64,000 nucleotides of DNA, from positions 62,001 through 126,000 of the forward strand of contig JANQPL010000019.1 in NCBI GenBank assembly GCA_028289425.1, in the 5' to 3' direction. Shown here piece by piece: positions 34,365-43,380 of the stretch. Position 1 is the first letter of the stretch. Each line of letters opens with the position of its first letter. Origin of the DNA: Alphaproteobacteria bacterium (GTDB taxonomy: Bacteria; Pseudomonadota; Alphaproteobacteria; JANQMY01). Position numbers and translations under genes: made by a program. The notes beneath the pieces were generated by a model. It saw only the letters and a list, made by a program, of their open reading frames with translations, was not told the DNA's origin and searched no databases.

Positions 34365-35138
34365 CTAGGCCTCTGATTTCCGCCGCGCCGGTTTACGTTT
34401 CTCTTTACGCAGTGCCTTCACCTCCGCTTTCTCCGCAGGGGTCATTTTTTCGATTGCCGCGGAGAACGCGTCCGGGTGGATATCGCCCACATGTTTCAGC
34501 ACAAAGTCGAGCGCCTCCGCCGGATAGACATTGTACGTCTCACGCAAGGTCCAGCCAACGCCCTTCTGCACATAATAATCCTCATCGCCCAGTAAGGGCT
34601 TCACCAGGGGCAACACCCTCTTCAGCGGCGGATGTTTTTTGTGAAGCGCCGCGTAGCAAAACAAGCTGACGATGGACTGGCGCCGCTTCCATGGATTTGC
34701 GTCCGTATTCCATGTTTTGAATTGGGGATAAAGCAAGCTTGGTTTGGCTTCAAACATGTAGGAAAAGGCCTTCGACACTTCGTCCGACTGATCCCAACAG
34801 TTGATGGACGAGGGCCATTCCTTCGTGACCGACCAAACGAAGTCCACATCCTCGATCGGCTTTAGGGACCCCAGATAAAGTGCTGCTTGGATCTTTGCTT
34901 CATGGGTTTTGGCATTCTTCCAAACGTAGTCCCAGACCGCCAACTGGGCTTCCAACGATTCCTTGGAAAACCCATAGCCCTTCTTAAATTCCGCCCGCTG
35001 CTGAGGCACGGTGAGACCAAGCATGGGCATTTTCACTTTCATGAAATGGGCCCGTTCCGCCGCTTTCGCTTTTGGAATGCGGGCCGAAGCCTTCTTCAGC
35101 CGCGATTCCACTTCTTTGAGATGATCTTTGTACGTCAT
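34365..35138 (-). CDS. DNA alkylation repair protein (AlkD-like HEAT repeats)
   Basis: 257 residues from ATG 35138, 8 bases after the hpnA stop; the frame is open to 35183, but that start would overlap hpnA. The protein is a string of amphipathic helices with conserved aromatic positions: EAQLAVWDYVWKNAKTHEAK, WPSSINCWDQSDEVSKAF, NPWKRRQSIVSLFCYA and DEDYYVQKGVGWTLRETYN. The last resembles the AlkD Y-x-x-K-x-x-x-W-x-L-R-E signature. AlkD-type enzymes excise N3- and N7-alkylpurines. The C-terminus is a basic tail (RKEKRKPARRKSEA) that may bind DNA. Confidence 0.8.
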   Translation of the reverse strand: MTYKDHLKEVESRLKKASARIPKAKAAERAHFMKVKMPMLGLTVPQQRAEFKKGYGFSKESLEAQLAVWDYVWKNAKTHEAKIQAALYLGSLKPIEDVDFVWSVTKEWPSSINCWDQSDEVSKAFSYMFEAKPSLLYPQFKTWNTDANPWKRRQSIVSLFCYAALHKKHPPLKRVLPLVKPLLGDEDYYVQKGVGWTLRETYNVYPAEALDFVLKHVGDIHPDAFSAAIEKMTPAEKAEVKALRKEKRKPARRKSEA

Positions 35139-35146
35139 AAGAGGAC

Positions 35147-36154
35147 TCAGGCTGCTTTCAAATGCCCTTCGGCACGCAACCACTCCACCGATTGACCCAA
35201 GGCATCCGCAAGCGGTGTCAGCTCAAGACCCAATTCATTGCGCGCTTTGGAATTGTCAAAGGACATGGCCGTGCCCGCCACACGCACGCCTTCGAGCGGC
35301 GCAATGGGTGGTTTGCCGGTAATGTTGTCGGCCATGAACTCCGACACCACACCCACCGCATAGGACAGCCAATAGGGCACCTTTCGTTTGGGCATGGGGC
35401 GGCCGGTGATTTGTTCTAAAATTTCCAGCATGCGGCCGAGACGCACATTCTCTCCGCTGAGGATGTAGCGTTCCCCCACTCGGCCCTTTTCCGCCGCCAA
35501 TATATGACCGGCGGCGACGTCCTGCACCGCGATCAAGTTCAGCACGCAGTCCAGATAGGCAGGCGTCGACCCGTCCACAAATCCGAGAATCATCTTTGTG
35601 GGCGGGGTGAAACTTACATCCCCCTCGCCCACCGGCACTGTGGGGTTGACGATGGTGATCGGCAGACCGGATGCCATGGCGTCGCGGGCCGCCATGTCCG
35701 CCCGCATTTTCGACCGGCTGTAATGGCCCGCAAGATCTTTCAACTCAGGCAACGGACTGGTCTCGGAGATGGGGGCGGACGAGCCGTCCCGATAAGATTT
35801 GAGAATGGTCTCCGTGGACGTCACCACAATGCGTTCCAGATCTGCTTTCGCGGCCGCGTCCAGAACCGTCCTGGTGCCCTCATAATTCACTTTGGATAAT
35901 TCGGACTTGTCCCGGGCCCACAGATTGGGGTTGGCGGCCAAGTGAAATAAGCGACCGGCCCCGCGCAAAACCTGCTCCAGGGCTGTGGCATCCAAGATCG
36001 ATCCTTGATGAAACGCCGCCTCGGTCCCCAAGCCTGCGCCCGGGGGATTGAGGTCGAAGATCCGCACCGTATCGCCTTGCGCGACCAACTGCCGCACAAC
36101 ATGGCTGCCGATAAATCCGCTTCCCCCGGTTACGACTGAAACCTGGCCACCCAT
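35147..36154 (-). CDS. hpnA: Hopanoid-associated NAD-dependent sugar epimerase
   Basis: 335 residues, extended SDR fold. NAD site GGSGFIGS (10-17); LFHLAANPNLWARDKSELSKVN carries the HpnA-typical LWARD; active-site Y-x-x-x-K is Tyr145/Lys149 (GHYSRSK). Later NPTVPVGEGDVSFTPPTKMI, PAYLDCVLNLIAVQDVAAGH and GERYILSGENV match the hopanoid-associated epimerase subfamily. Its exact reaction is not settled; it is thought to act in hopanoid head-group sugar formation. The gene lies divergently from a sulfotransferase and 3 kb from hpnB-G. The AlkD-like gene follows at 8 bases. Confidence 0.85.
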   Translation of the reverse strand: MGGQVSVVTGGSGFIGSHVVRQLVAQGDTVRIFDLNPPGAGLGTEAAFHQGSILDATALEQVLRGAGRLFHLAANPNLWARDKSELSKVNYEGTRTVLDAAAKADLERIVVTSTETILKSYRDGSSAPISETSPLPELKDLAGHYSRSKMRADMAARDAMASGLPITIVNPTVPVGEGDVSFTPPTKMILGFVDGSTPAYLDCVLNLIAVQDVAAGHILAAEKGRVGERYILSGENVRLGRMLEILEQITGRPMPKRKVPYWLSYAVGVVSEFMADNITGKPPIAPLEGVRVAGTAMSFDNSKARNELGLELTPLADALGQSVEWLRAEGHLKAA

Positions 36155-36300
36155 CGCAATTCTTGTGAGATCCTATTATTGTCGTGTGGGCGCGCGGCAC
36201 CTTTCATCCCGCGCGAAAATCGCTTATCGAGTGCGATTAGCCTAAAGATCCGGCAAGATCAAACTGAATTCCGGCCCAAAGCGCGCTGCGCCCAGGGCGC

Positions 36301-36324
36301 ATGACGAGACCAACGCGTTTATGA
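36301..36324 (+). other. Seven-codon leader frame overlapping the sulfotransferase start
   Basis: ATG 36301 (preceded by AGGGCGC) encodes MTRPTRL and stops at TGA 36322-36324, overlapping the sulfotransferase start ATG 36321 as ATGA. The sulfotransferase has no good ribosome site of its own, so termination-reinitiation is plausible. Chance is possible. Confidence 0.3.
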
Positions 36325-37439
36325 CGAGCAAAGAGACAGAAGGCCCCCGTCTGTTCCATCCGCTGAGCGGCTGCAATGTGACGACGCTGTTGAACGTGCT
36401 CACCACGAATGGACCGCTGCCGACCAACCGGCTGCCCCACGCCGCCATGGCGAGCCTGGCAACGCTTGGGCGTTTCCCCTTCTACACGCTTGAAAAAATC
36501 TATGTGGAGTTTCTGAAGCGCCGGCGGGCGCCCATGAAGCCCCCAATCTTCATTGTGGGCCATTGGCGCGGCGGCACAACACATCTCTACAATGTGATGG
36601 TGAAGGCCGATACGTTCGGCTTTGTACCCCCGCTCGCCACCGGTCTGCCCTGGGACCTGCTGGGCATCGGCACCATCTTCCGGCCTTTCCTGGAAAAAGC
36701 CCTGCCCGAAGACCGGTTCATCGACAATGTGCCGGTGAAGCCCGATAGTCCGCAGGAAGATGAAATTGCGCTCGCCAACATGACGCCGCTGTCGTTTTAT
36801 CACGGGCTTTATTTTCCAGCGAAGTTCGAGGAGAACTTCAATCGCGGCGTTTTCTTCGAGGGCTGCACGGACCAAGAAATCGAAGCTTGGAAAAAGATCT
36901 TCGTCTATTTCCTGGAAAAGATGTCGCTGCATCAAGGCGGCAAGCAATTGCTGATCAAAAACCCCACCTATACGGCGCGGGTGAAGATGCTGCACCACAT
37001 GTATCCCGACGCAAAGTTCATTCATATCCACAGGAACCCCTATATGGTGTTCCCGTCCATGAAGAACTTCTATGTGAAGCTGTTCAAGGAACTGGCGCTG
37101 CAGCCCTATGACCATGTGGACATTGATGATTTCGTTTTGAAGACTTATCCGCGGGTGATGGGCGCTGTGCTGGAAGACAGCAAAGATCTGCCCACGAACA
37201 GATTCATCGAAATCAGCCACGAAGACATGGAACAAGACCCGCTGCCGGTATTGGAGCGCGTTTACACCCAGCTTGAAATGCCGGGCTTCGACGACGCCAA
37301 GCCCAAATTCGAAGCCTATTTGGCCTCGGTGCAGAACTATCAGAAGAACAAGTACAGCTATCCTGAAGAGATCACGAACCGGGTCCAACAAAACTGGGGC
37401 CCATTCATCGACCGTTGGGGGTACGCCCCGCCGGCTTGA
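36321..37439 (+). CDS. PAPS-dependent sulfotransferase
   Basis: 372 residues. The 5'-phosphosulfate loop is PIFIVGHWRGGTTHLYN (about 75-91), and the 3'-phosphate motif is FIHIHRNPYMVFPSMKNFY, with Arg and Ser in the expected positions. FIEISHEDMEQDP and the C-terminal region complete the fold. It transfers sulfate from PAPS to a hydroxyl or amine of a small molecule or lipid. Neighbours are hpnA (divergent) and dxr (convergent), inside the hopanoid/isoprenoid cluster, so a hopanoid or other isoprenoid lipid acceptor is worth considering. That is inference only. Confidence 0.88.
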   Translation: MTSKETEGPRLFHPLSGCNVTTLLNVLTTNGPLPTNRLPHAAMASLATLGRFPFYTLEKIYVEFLKRRRAPMKPPIFIVGHWRGGTTHLYNVMVKADTFGFVPPLATGLPWDLLGIGTIFRPFLEKALPEDRFIDNVPVKPDSPQEDEIALANMTPLSFYHGLYFPAKFEENFNRGVFFEGCTDQEIEAWKKIFVYFLEKMSLHQGGKQLLIKNPTYTARVKMLHHMYPDAKFIHIHRNPYMVFPSMKNFYVKLFKELALQPYDHVDIDDFVLKTYPRVMGAVLEDSKDLPTNRFIEISHEDMEQDPLPVLERVYTQLEMPGFDDAKPKFEAYLASVQNYQKNKYSYPEEITNRVQQNWGPFIDRWGYAPPA

Positions 37440-37475
37440 CGATGCAGCGACCTAACCACTCGTTATCAAAGCAAA

Positions 37476-37595
37476 TGTCATCTTCGCGAAAGCGAAGATC
37501 CAGTAAAGGGCGTCCGTGCGGTTAGGTCGCCGGACGAATTCAATTACATTGAATACTGGATCCTCGATAACGCCTCCGGCGTTTCGAGGATGACA
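37476..37595. repeat. REPIN-like paired hairpin element (120 bp)
   Basis: Outer TGTCATC (37476-37482) and GATGACA (37589-37595) are inverted. Inner hairpins are ATCTTCGC-GAAA-GCGAAGAT and ATCCTCGA...TCGAGGAT, and GATCCAGTA/TACTGGATC form a further inverted pair. A separate perfect pair GCGACCTAAC (37447-37456) / GTTAGGTCGC (37521-37530) overlaps it. It fills the gap between the convergent sulfotransferase and dxr genes. Confidence 0.75.
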
Positions 37596-37610
37596 AATGG
37601 GGTGTGATCG

Positions 37611-38831
37611 CTACCCCACACCGACCTTCTTGGCAGCGCCACCGCTTTCGAACCGCGCGACCACGTCGGCGGAAACCTCTCGCGCCAGCCGGTCCGTCTC
37701 AAAAACGGCGTCCAGGCTGTCGAGCTGTTGGGGGTCGATCGACTGCAGCGTTTCTTCCACCGTCTCAGCGATTTCCGTGAACCGAATACGCTCATTCAGG
37801 AAGGCATCCACCGCAATTTCGTTCGCAGCATTCAAGATCGTTGGCGCGCTGCCCCCGTCTTCGAGCGCCGTGCGCGTGAGGCGCAGGGCCGGGAACCGCT
37901 TGGGATCGGGATCCTCAAATGTCAGCTCTCTGACTTTTGCAAAATCGAGCCGCTCCACCGGCGCCTTCATGCGCTTGGGCCACGCCAACGAATAGGCAAT
38001 GGGCGTACGCATGTCCGGGCTGCCCAGTTGCGCCAACACCGAACCGTCCACATAGGCGACCATGCTATGAATGACCGATTGCGGATGCACCAATATGTCG
38101 ATCTGCTCGGACGGCATGTTGAATAAGTAATGGGCCTCGATCAGCTCGAGGCCCTTGTTCATCATGGTCGCGGAATCCACGGAAATTTTCGCGCCCATAT
38201 CCCAATTCGGATGCGCAATTGCCTGGGCCGGGGTCACGTCGCGCATTTCGTGCAGCTCGCGCGTGCGCAAGGGTCCGCCCGATGCCGTCAGAATGATCTT
38301 TTCGATCGCATCGGGCTGGCTGTCTTCAAGCACTTGAAAGATGGCGTTATGTTCCGAGTCCACCGGCAACAAGGTCGCTCCGTGCGCGGAAAGCTCAGCG
38401 GACATGAAGTCGCCGGCGCAGACCAGCGTTTCCTTATTGGCCAAAAGAATGGTGGTGCCCTGCCGAATAGCCGCCAACGTTGGCGGCAGACCGGCCGCCC
38501 CCACGATTGCCGCCATCACCATGTCGGCGGGACGGGCGGCCGCGTCATCGACCGCCGCACCGCCGGCCGCGGCCTCAATGCCCGATCCCGACAGGGCCTC
38601 TTTCAGCTCGCCATAGAGGCTCTCGTCAGCGATAACCGCCAACGCCGCGCCCACCTCTTTGGCCTGAGCGGCCAGTTCCTGGACCCGGCGCCCCGCCGTC
38701 AGGGCCACGACCCGGTAGTCGTCGGGGTTTCGCTTCACCAGATCCAGCGTGCTGCACCCAATCGATCCGGTGCTGCCCAGAATCGTGAGCTTTTTCGGCC
38801 CCTCCGCGCTTCCCGGCGCGCCTTGCGTCAT
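37611..38831 (-). CDS. dxr: 1-deoxy-D-xylulose 5-phosphate reductoisomerase
   Basis: 406 residues from ATG 38831; an in-frame TTG at 38867 would add 12 residues. Second step of the non-mevalonate pathway: DXP to MEP with NADPH and a divalent metal. NADPH site LTILGSTGSIGCSTLDL; LLANKETLVCAG; metal and substrate residues in PVDSEHNAIFQ (Asp and Glu), LTASGGPLR and the MNKGLELIEAHYLF motif; IAHPNWDMGAKISVDSATM between them. All family signatures are present. It is divergent from hpnB, next to the squalene-forming genes that consume its product downstream. Confidence 0.97.
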   Translation of the reverse strand: MTQGAPGSAEGPKKLTILGSTGSIGCSTLDLVKRNPDDYRVVALTAGRRVQELAAQAKEVGAALAVIADESLYGELKEALSGSGIEAAAGGAAVDDAAARPADMVMAAIVGAAGLPPTLAAIRQGTTILLANKETLVCAGDFMSAELSAHGATLLPVDSEHNAIFQVLEDSQPDAIEKIILTASGGPLRTRELHEMRDVTPAQAIAHPNWDMGAKISVDSATMMNKGLELIEAHYLFNMPSEQIDILVHPQSVIHSMVAYVDGSVLAQLGSPDMRTPIAYSLAWPKRMKAPVERLDFAKVRELTFEDPDPKRFPALRLTRTALEDGGSAPTILNAANEIAVDAFLNERIRFTEIAETVEETLQSIDPQQLDSLDAVFETDRLAREVSADVVARFESGGAAKKVGVG

Positions 38832-39061
38832 GCGATCAACCCCGTCATCAAATCCTTTGGATTTCAAGACTATAGAGCACCCAAGGGCATCTCAGGCAAA
38901 ATCTCCGTGATTTTTGTGCCCTGTGTCCTTTCGCCCACTCTCGGCAAAAGCCATTCCCCGACAAAAAGCGGCCCAACCGTTCTAAATCTTCGTATTCTAA
39001 TGTATAAATAGGCTTATATCTTTTGGGGTGACAAAATTAGACAGTATTACGAAGGACACTG

Positions 39062-40243
39062 ATGGCGAGTTTGGTGGTTTTTCTTTCCATTCTTTCCCTA
39101 GGATCATGGATTTATTTGGTCTTCTACAGGGGCAACTTTTGGCGCGTGGGCGAGACCCTGCCCCGTGAGGCTGCCAAAAGGGACAATTGGCCAAGCGTCG
39201 TAACCATCGTTCCGGCGCGCAACGAAGCCGGCGTGATCAACACCACGGTGAAGGCGCTGCTGAAACAGGATTATCCTGGAAAGCTTCGGATCTTGGTGGT
39301 GGACGACCAAAGCCGCGACCGGACCGGCAAGGTGGCCATGCGCGCGGCCGAAGCGTCGGAAAGCCCGATCAGCTTTTCCGTCTTGTCGGGGTCGCCGCCG
39401 CCCGCCGATTGGACCGGCAAACTATGGGCGCTGTCCCAGGGCATCAACAAAATGGCCCATACGGCCCAGGACGCCGACTATTACTGGTTCACTGATGCGG
39501 ATGTGGCGCACAGCAAATCCTGCCTCAGGCGTCTCATCCAAAAGGCGGAAGACGGGGACCAGGACTTGGTGTCGCTGATGGTGAAACTGGAATCGAAGGG
39601 CATTTGGGAGCTGCTGTTGATCCCGCCATTCGTCTATTTCTTCAAGAAACTCTACCCGTTCGAATGGATTTCCGACCCCACAAAGAAGACGGCAGGCGCC
39701 GCAGGCGGCTGCGTGCTGATCCGGCGCAAAGCGCTTGAAAATGCGGGCGGCATCGAGTCCATCCGGAATGCGCTCATCGACGATTGCACTTTGGCCGACC
39801 GGATCAAGAAGTTCGGTCGCCCGGAAGGCGGTCGGGTCTGGCTGGGGCTGACGGCTCGGTCCAAAAGCATCCGCCCCTATGACGGCCTTAAAGGCATTTG
39901 GCGCATGGTTGCGCGCACGGCCTACACCCAGCTTGAGCATTCGCCACTGAAGCTGCTGCTCGCGGTGCTGGGCATGATCGTGGTCTATCTGGTACCGCCC
40001 ATCGCGGTAGCCACCTTTCCGCTCCACAACAATGATTGGGCGCTTTATGCGGGCGGCGCATCATGGTTTTTCATGGCCTATACGTTTTGGCCCACCTTGC
40101 GGCTCTACAGCCTGCCCATTTGGCTGGCACCCAGCCTGCCGATCGCCGCGGCCTTTTACACGCTCATGACCGTGGACTCGGCCTTTTCCCATTGGCGCGG
40201 CAAGGGCGGTGAATGGAAGGGCAGGACTCAAGCGGCTCATTAG
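39062..40243 (+). CDS. hpnB: Hopanoid biosynthesis glycosyltransferase, HpnB family
   Basis: 393 residues. N-terminal membrane helix (ASLVVFLSILSLGSWIYLVF), GT2 fold starting at about 45 with VVTIVPARNEAGVIN, DDQSRDRTG, and the D-x-D metal site Asp145-x-Asp147 (WFTDADVAH). IDDCTLADRIK is the acceptor region. Several C-terminal transmembrane helices follow (about 305-375). HpnB is thought to act on hopanoid side chains or head groups at the inner membrane. GAAGG precedes ATG 39062. First gene of an hpnB-C-D-E-G run; hpnC starts 18 bases after its stop. Confidence 0.88.
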   Translation: MASLVVFLSILSLGSWIYLVFYRGNFWRVGETLPREAAKRDNWPSVVTIVPARNEAGVINTTVKALLKQDYPGKLRILVVDDQSRDRTGKVAMRAAEASESPISFSVLSGSPPPADWTGKLWALSQGINKMAHTAQDADYYWFTDADVAHSKSCLRRLIQKAEDGDQDLVSLMVKLESKGIWELLLIPPFVYFFKKLYPFEWISDPTKKTAGAAGGCVLIRRKALENAGGIESIRNALIDDCTLADRIKKFGRPEGGRVWLGLTARSKSIRPYDGLKGIWRMVARTAYTQLEHSPLKLLLAVLGMIVVYLVPPIAVATFPLHNNDWALYAGGASWFFMAYTFWPTLRLYSLPIWLAPSLPIAAAFYTLMTVDSAFSHWRGKGGEWKGRTQAAH

Positions 40244-40261
40244 TGTATTGAGTCGCCTGTT

Positions 40262-41185
40262 ATGACGGCCGCCCATCGCGAACCAACGCCCTTAGAAGCG
40301 CAATCTGTGGAAACCGGCTCCGGCAAAGGGGCGGGCGACGAGAATTTTCCGGTCGGTTCTTTTTTGCTCCCAAAGCATTTGCGGCCCCATGTGGCGGTCT
40401 TTTATGCCTTTGCTCGAGCGGCGGACGATATTGCGGACAACCCAGACCTTGAGCCAGACGATAAAATCAAGCGGCTCGATTTGTTTGAAGGGGGGCTGAC
40501 CGGTGCGATCACCGACGGTCCTCAGCTTGACAAGGCCTACAAGCTCAAAGCATCGCTCGAAGAACTGGGGGTCACCAATCAGCACGGGGTCGACCTGCTC
40601 GCGGCCTTCAAACAAGACGCCAAAAAAAGCCGTTATGAGGACTGGGCAGACCTGATGGGCTATTGCGAGCTGTCGGCCAATCCGGTTGGGCGCTATCTGC
40701 TGGATATTCACGGCGAAACAAAGGAACTGTATCCCGCTTCAGACGCGCTGTGCAGCGCGCTTCAGGTAATCAATCACCTTCAGGATGTGCAGAAAGACTA
40801 CCAAGCGATGGATCGGGTCTATGTGCCGCAAGATTGGCTTTCTGCAGCCGGACTGACGGTCGATAGCCTGAACCGCCCGTCGTCGGACCTGGCGCTGCGG
40901 CGCGTGCTCGACAAATGCCTTGAAGGGGTCGACACGCTGCTCGATACGTCCCGAGCCCTTGCCGGACAGATGGCCAGCAAGAGCCTTGCGATGGAAACCG
41001 CGGCGATCCAGTCCCTGGCGGAAACGCTCACCAAACGCTTGTGGCGGCAGGACCCTTTGGCTATCCGAGTTGAGCTCAAAAAGCCCGCTTTTCTGTGGGT
41101 TGCCGGCCGCGGGGCGCTGAATGAATGGCGCCGCCGGTTGATGGGAAGAAAGCCGCCGACATTGCAGGCGGCAGGCCACCGCTGA
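40262..41185 (+). CDS. hpnC: Hydroxysqualene synthase HpnC (squalene/phytoene synthase fold)
   Basis: 307 residues. The first Asp-rich motif is YAFARAADDIADN (48-60) and the second is VINHLQDVQKDYQ (169-181), with PVGRYLLDIHGE typical of HpnC. Established chemistry of the family: HpnC converts presqualene diphosphate to hydroxysqualene. It follows hpnB and is followed by hpnD after 41 bases; the three enzymes HpnC, HpnD and HpnE replace a single squalene synthase. Only a weak ribosome site is visible before ATG 40262, consistent with coupling to hpnB. Confidence 0.93.
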   Translation: MTAAHREPTPLEAQSVETGSGKGAGDENFPVGSFLLPKHLRPHVAVFYAFARAADDIADNPDLEPDDKIKRLDLFEGGLTGAITDGPQLDKAYKLKASLEELGVTNQHGVDLLAAFKQDAKKSRYEDWADLMGYCELSANPVGRYLLDIHGETKELYPASDALCSALQVINHLQDVQKDYQAMDRVYVPQDWLSAAGLTVDSLNRPSSDLALRRVLDKCLEGVDTLLDTSRALAGQMASKSLAMETAAIQSLAETLTKRLWRQDPLAIRVELKKPAFLWVAGRGALNEWRRRLMGRKPPTLQAAGHR

Positions 41186-41226
41186 TAAAGTCGCCCAACT
41201 CCCGGGGACAAAACAAAAACAGACCT

Positions 41227-42102
41227 ATGGCGCAAACCTCCGACGCATTGAACATGCCGATGGCCGACGACGATCTGGCTTACGTCAAACAGGTTGTCGA
41301 AAAATCGGGCACGTCTTTTTTAGCTGGTATGAAGGTGCTGCCGAAACCGCGCCGCAATGCCATGTTTTCCATCTATGCGTTTTGCCGGGAAGTGGATGAC
41401 ATCGCCGACGAGCCCGGCGACCTGACCGAACGGCGGCGCGCGCTGCAAGATTGGCGCGATGAGATCGATCGCCTGTATGCGGGACAGCCAGGCCGGGAAA
41501 TCACGCGCGCGTTAAAGCGGCCGGTCACCGATTATGGTTTGCCCAAGGAAGAGTTTCTTGCCGTCATCGACGGTATGGAGATGGACCTGGAACGCGACAT
41601 GCGCGCGCCCAGCATGGAAGAGCTTACACTGTATGTGCGCCGCGTGGCTGTCGCGGTGGGACTGTTGTCCGTGCGGGCGTTCGGCGCCAAAGGCGACGAA
41701 GCCGACCGGATCGCCCAATCGCTTGGGGAAGCCCTCCAGTTCACAAACATCCTGCGCGACCTCAACGACGATTTGAAGCTCGGGCGTCTTTATCTGCCTA
41801 AGGAATATCTGGAAAGACACGGCATTACGGAAACTGAGCCGGCGGCAGTTCTGCGCCATGAAAACCTGCCCTTGGTCTGCCAGGATCTCGCCGTTCTTGC
41901 AAAACAGCGCTTTGCGGAAACGAGACAAATCCTCGCGCAATCACAACAGCGCCGGGCGCTGCGCCCTTCCATCTTGATGATGGAAGTGTACGACCGGACA
42001 CTGGATAAGCTGGTGGCCTCGAATTGGCAGAACATTGAAGAGCGGGTGTCGATTTCCACGGCATCAAAACTCTGGATCGTTCTGCGCCACGGTATCTTTT
42101 AG
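41227..42102 (+). CDS. hpnD: Presqualene diphosphate synthase HpnD
   Basis: 291 residues from ATG 41227; the frame is open from 41125, but that part overlaps hpnC. Motifs: YAFCREVDDIADE (50-62) and the second Asp-rich motif TNILRDLNDDLKLGRLYLP (173-191), with VAVGLLSVRAFG between, as expected for the HpnD branch, which condenses two farnesyl diphosphates to presqualene diphosphate. The overall layout is that of bacterial squalene/phytoene synthases. hpnE begins 3 bases after its stop. Confidence 0.94.
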   Translation: MAQTSDALNMPMADDDLAYVKQVVEKSGTSFLAGMKVLPKPRRNAMFSIYAFCREVDDIADEPGDLTERRRALQDWRDEIDRLYAGQPGREITRALKRPVTDYGLPKEEFLAVIDGMEMDLERDMRAPSMEELTLYVRRVAVAVGLLSVRAFGAKGDEADRIAQSLGEALQFTNILRDLNDDLKLGRLYLPKEYLERHGITETEPAAVLRHENLPLVCQDLAVLAKQRFAETRQILAQSQQRRALRPSILMMEVYDRTLDKLVASNWQNIEERVSISTASKLWIVLRHGIF

Positions 42103-42105
42103 AGA

Positions 42106-43353
42106 ATGGCACATGTTCACGTGATTGGAGCGGGGCTCGCCGGTCTTGCCGCCGCCGTCAAGCTGGTATCGCACGGTCATCAGGTCACCCTTTATGAAGG
42201 CGCCGGCCATGCGGGTGGACGCTGCCGTTCTTACTTTGACGAGGTTCTCGAACAAAACATCGACAACGGCAATCATTTGTTGATGAGCGCCAATAACGAG
42301 GCCCTTTCTTTTCTCAATATGATCGGGGCAGAAGATTCGTTGGAGGGGCCCGACGAAGCAGTATTCCCCTTCTACGATGTGCGCACAGGCCAGCATTGGC
42401 TGGTCCAACCCAACAAAGGTCTTATTCCGTGGTGGATCTTCGACAAAGCGCGCCGCGTCCCCGGTACAAAGCCTACGGATTATCTGTCAATTGCAAAGTT
42501 TGCCCTCGCCGACGGCACGAAAACGGTCGGCGATTTGGTTACGCGCGATCACCCCCTTTACGAAACATTTTTTGAGCCCTTCACGGTCGCCGTCCTGAAC
42601 ACGTCGACAGCAAAAGGCTCCGCCCCATTGCTGTGGAACGTCCTGATACGGACCTTTGCTAAGGGGGCGGATGGATGCCGCCCGCTTGTGGCGCGTGAAG
42701 GCCTATCCCAATCATTCGTCGATCCCGCGCTGAAATTCATCGAAGAGAAGGGCGGCACAATTCATTTCAACAGGCGGTTACGCGAGATCTCGACGCAAGA
42801 CGGGTCGATCACCACACTCCGCTTTGCGAAAGATGACGTGGCGGTCGACCGGCAAGACCATGTGGTCCTCGCCATCCCGCCCGTGCCCGCACAATCGGCG
42901 CTGCCAGGTCTGACCGTGCCGACCGAGTTCAATGCCATCGTGAATGCACATATCAAACTGCCGCCGCACAACCGCCCGAACGAACACCAGCTTTTACTGG
43001 GCATCATCGGCGGCACCGCCGATTGGATTTTTCGGCGGGAAGAAATCGTTAGCCTTACCGTCAGCGCGGCTGATGAGCTGGCGGAGAAAAGTGCCGAAGA
43101 AATCTCGGATGCTTTATGGAACGACACCGCTAAAGCGCTGAGTTTAGATGTATTTGACAGACCGCCCATACGCATCATTAAGGAGAAAAGGGCGACATTT
43201 GCTCAGACGCCGGATCAGATCAAGCTGCGGCCGAAAACGAAAAGTGCCTGGCGCAATCTCTGGCTGGCAGGCGACTGGACAGACACTGGTCTACCGGCCA
43301 CGATCGAAGGGGCCATTACGTCCGGCTTTCGTGCCGCCGATCAGGTGAGGTGA
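42106..43353 (+). CDS. hpnE: Hydroxysqualene dehydroxylase HpnE (FAD-dependent)
   Basis: 415 residues. N-terminal FAD-binding Rossmann motif HVIGAGLAGLAAAVKL (5-20) followed by LYEGAGHAGGRCRSY, the amine-oxidase/phytoene-desaturase signature. The C-terminal FAD contact is LWLAGDWTDTGLPATIEGAITSG (in parts: AGDWTDTGLP and IEGAITSG). It removes the hydroxyl of hydroxysqualene to give squalene. ATG 42106 lies 3 bases after hpnD. In many alphaproteobacteria squalene-hopene cyclase follows directly; here only 27 bases separate it from hpnG. Confidence 0.94.
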   Translation: MAHVHVIGAGLAGLAAAVKLVSHGHQVTLYEGAGHAGGRCRSYFDEVLEQNIDNGNHLLMSANNEALSFLNMIGAEDSLEGPDEAVFPFYDVRTGQHWLVQPNKGLIPWWIFDKARRVPGTKPTDYLSIAKFALADGTKTVGDLVTRDHPLYETFFEPFTVAVLNTSTAKGSAPLLWNVLIRTFAKGADGCRPLVAREGLSQSFVDPALKFIEEKGGTIHFNRRLREISTQDGSITTLRFAKDDVAVDRQDHVVLAIPPVPAQSALPGLTVPTEFNAIVNAHIKLPPHNRPNEHQLLLGIIGGTADWIFRREEIVSLTVSAADELAEKSAEEISDALWNDTAKALSLDVFDRPPIRIIKEKRATFAQTPDQIKLRPKTKSAWRNLWLAGDWTDTGLPATIEGAITSGFRAADQVR

Positions 43354-43380
43354 ACCGATGAGGCGCTTCGGAGTGTACAC

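Noticed and set aside
37544-37795. 83-residue minus-strand frame past the dxr stop
   Set aside because: Runs through the paired hairpin element and the dxr 3' end in another frame; not a gene.
43354-43380. Possible remnant of squalene-hopene cyclase between hpnE and hpnG
   Set aside because: Only 27 bases lie between the genes and they hold the hpnG ribosome site; no cyclase QW-type sequence remains.
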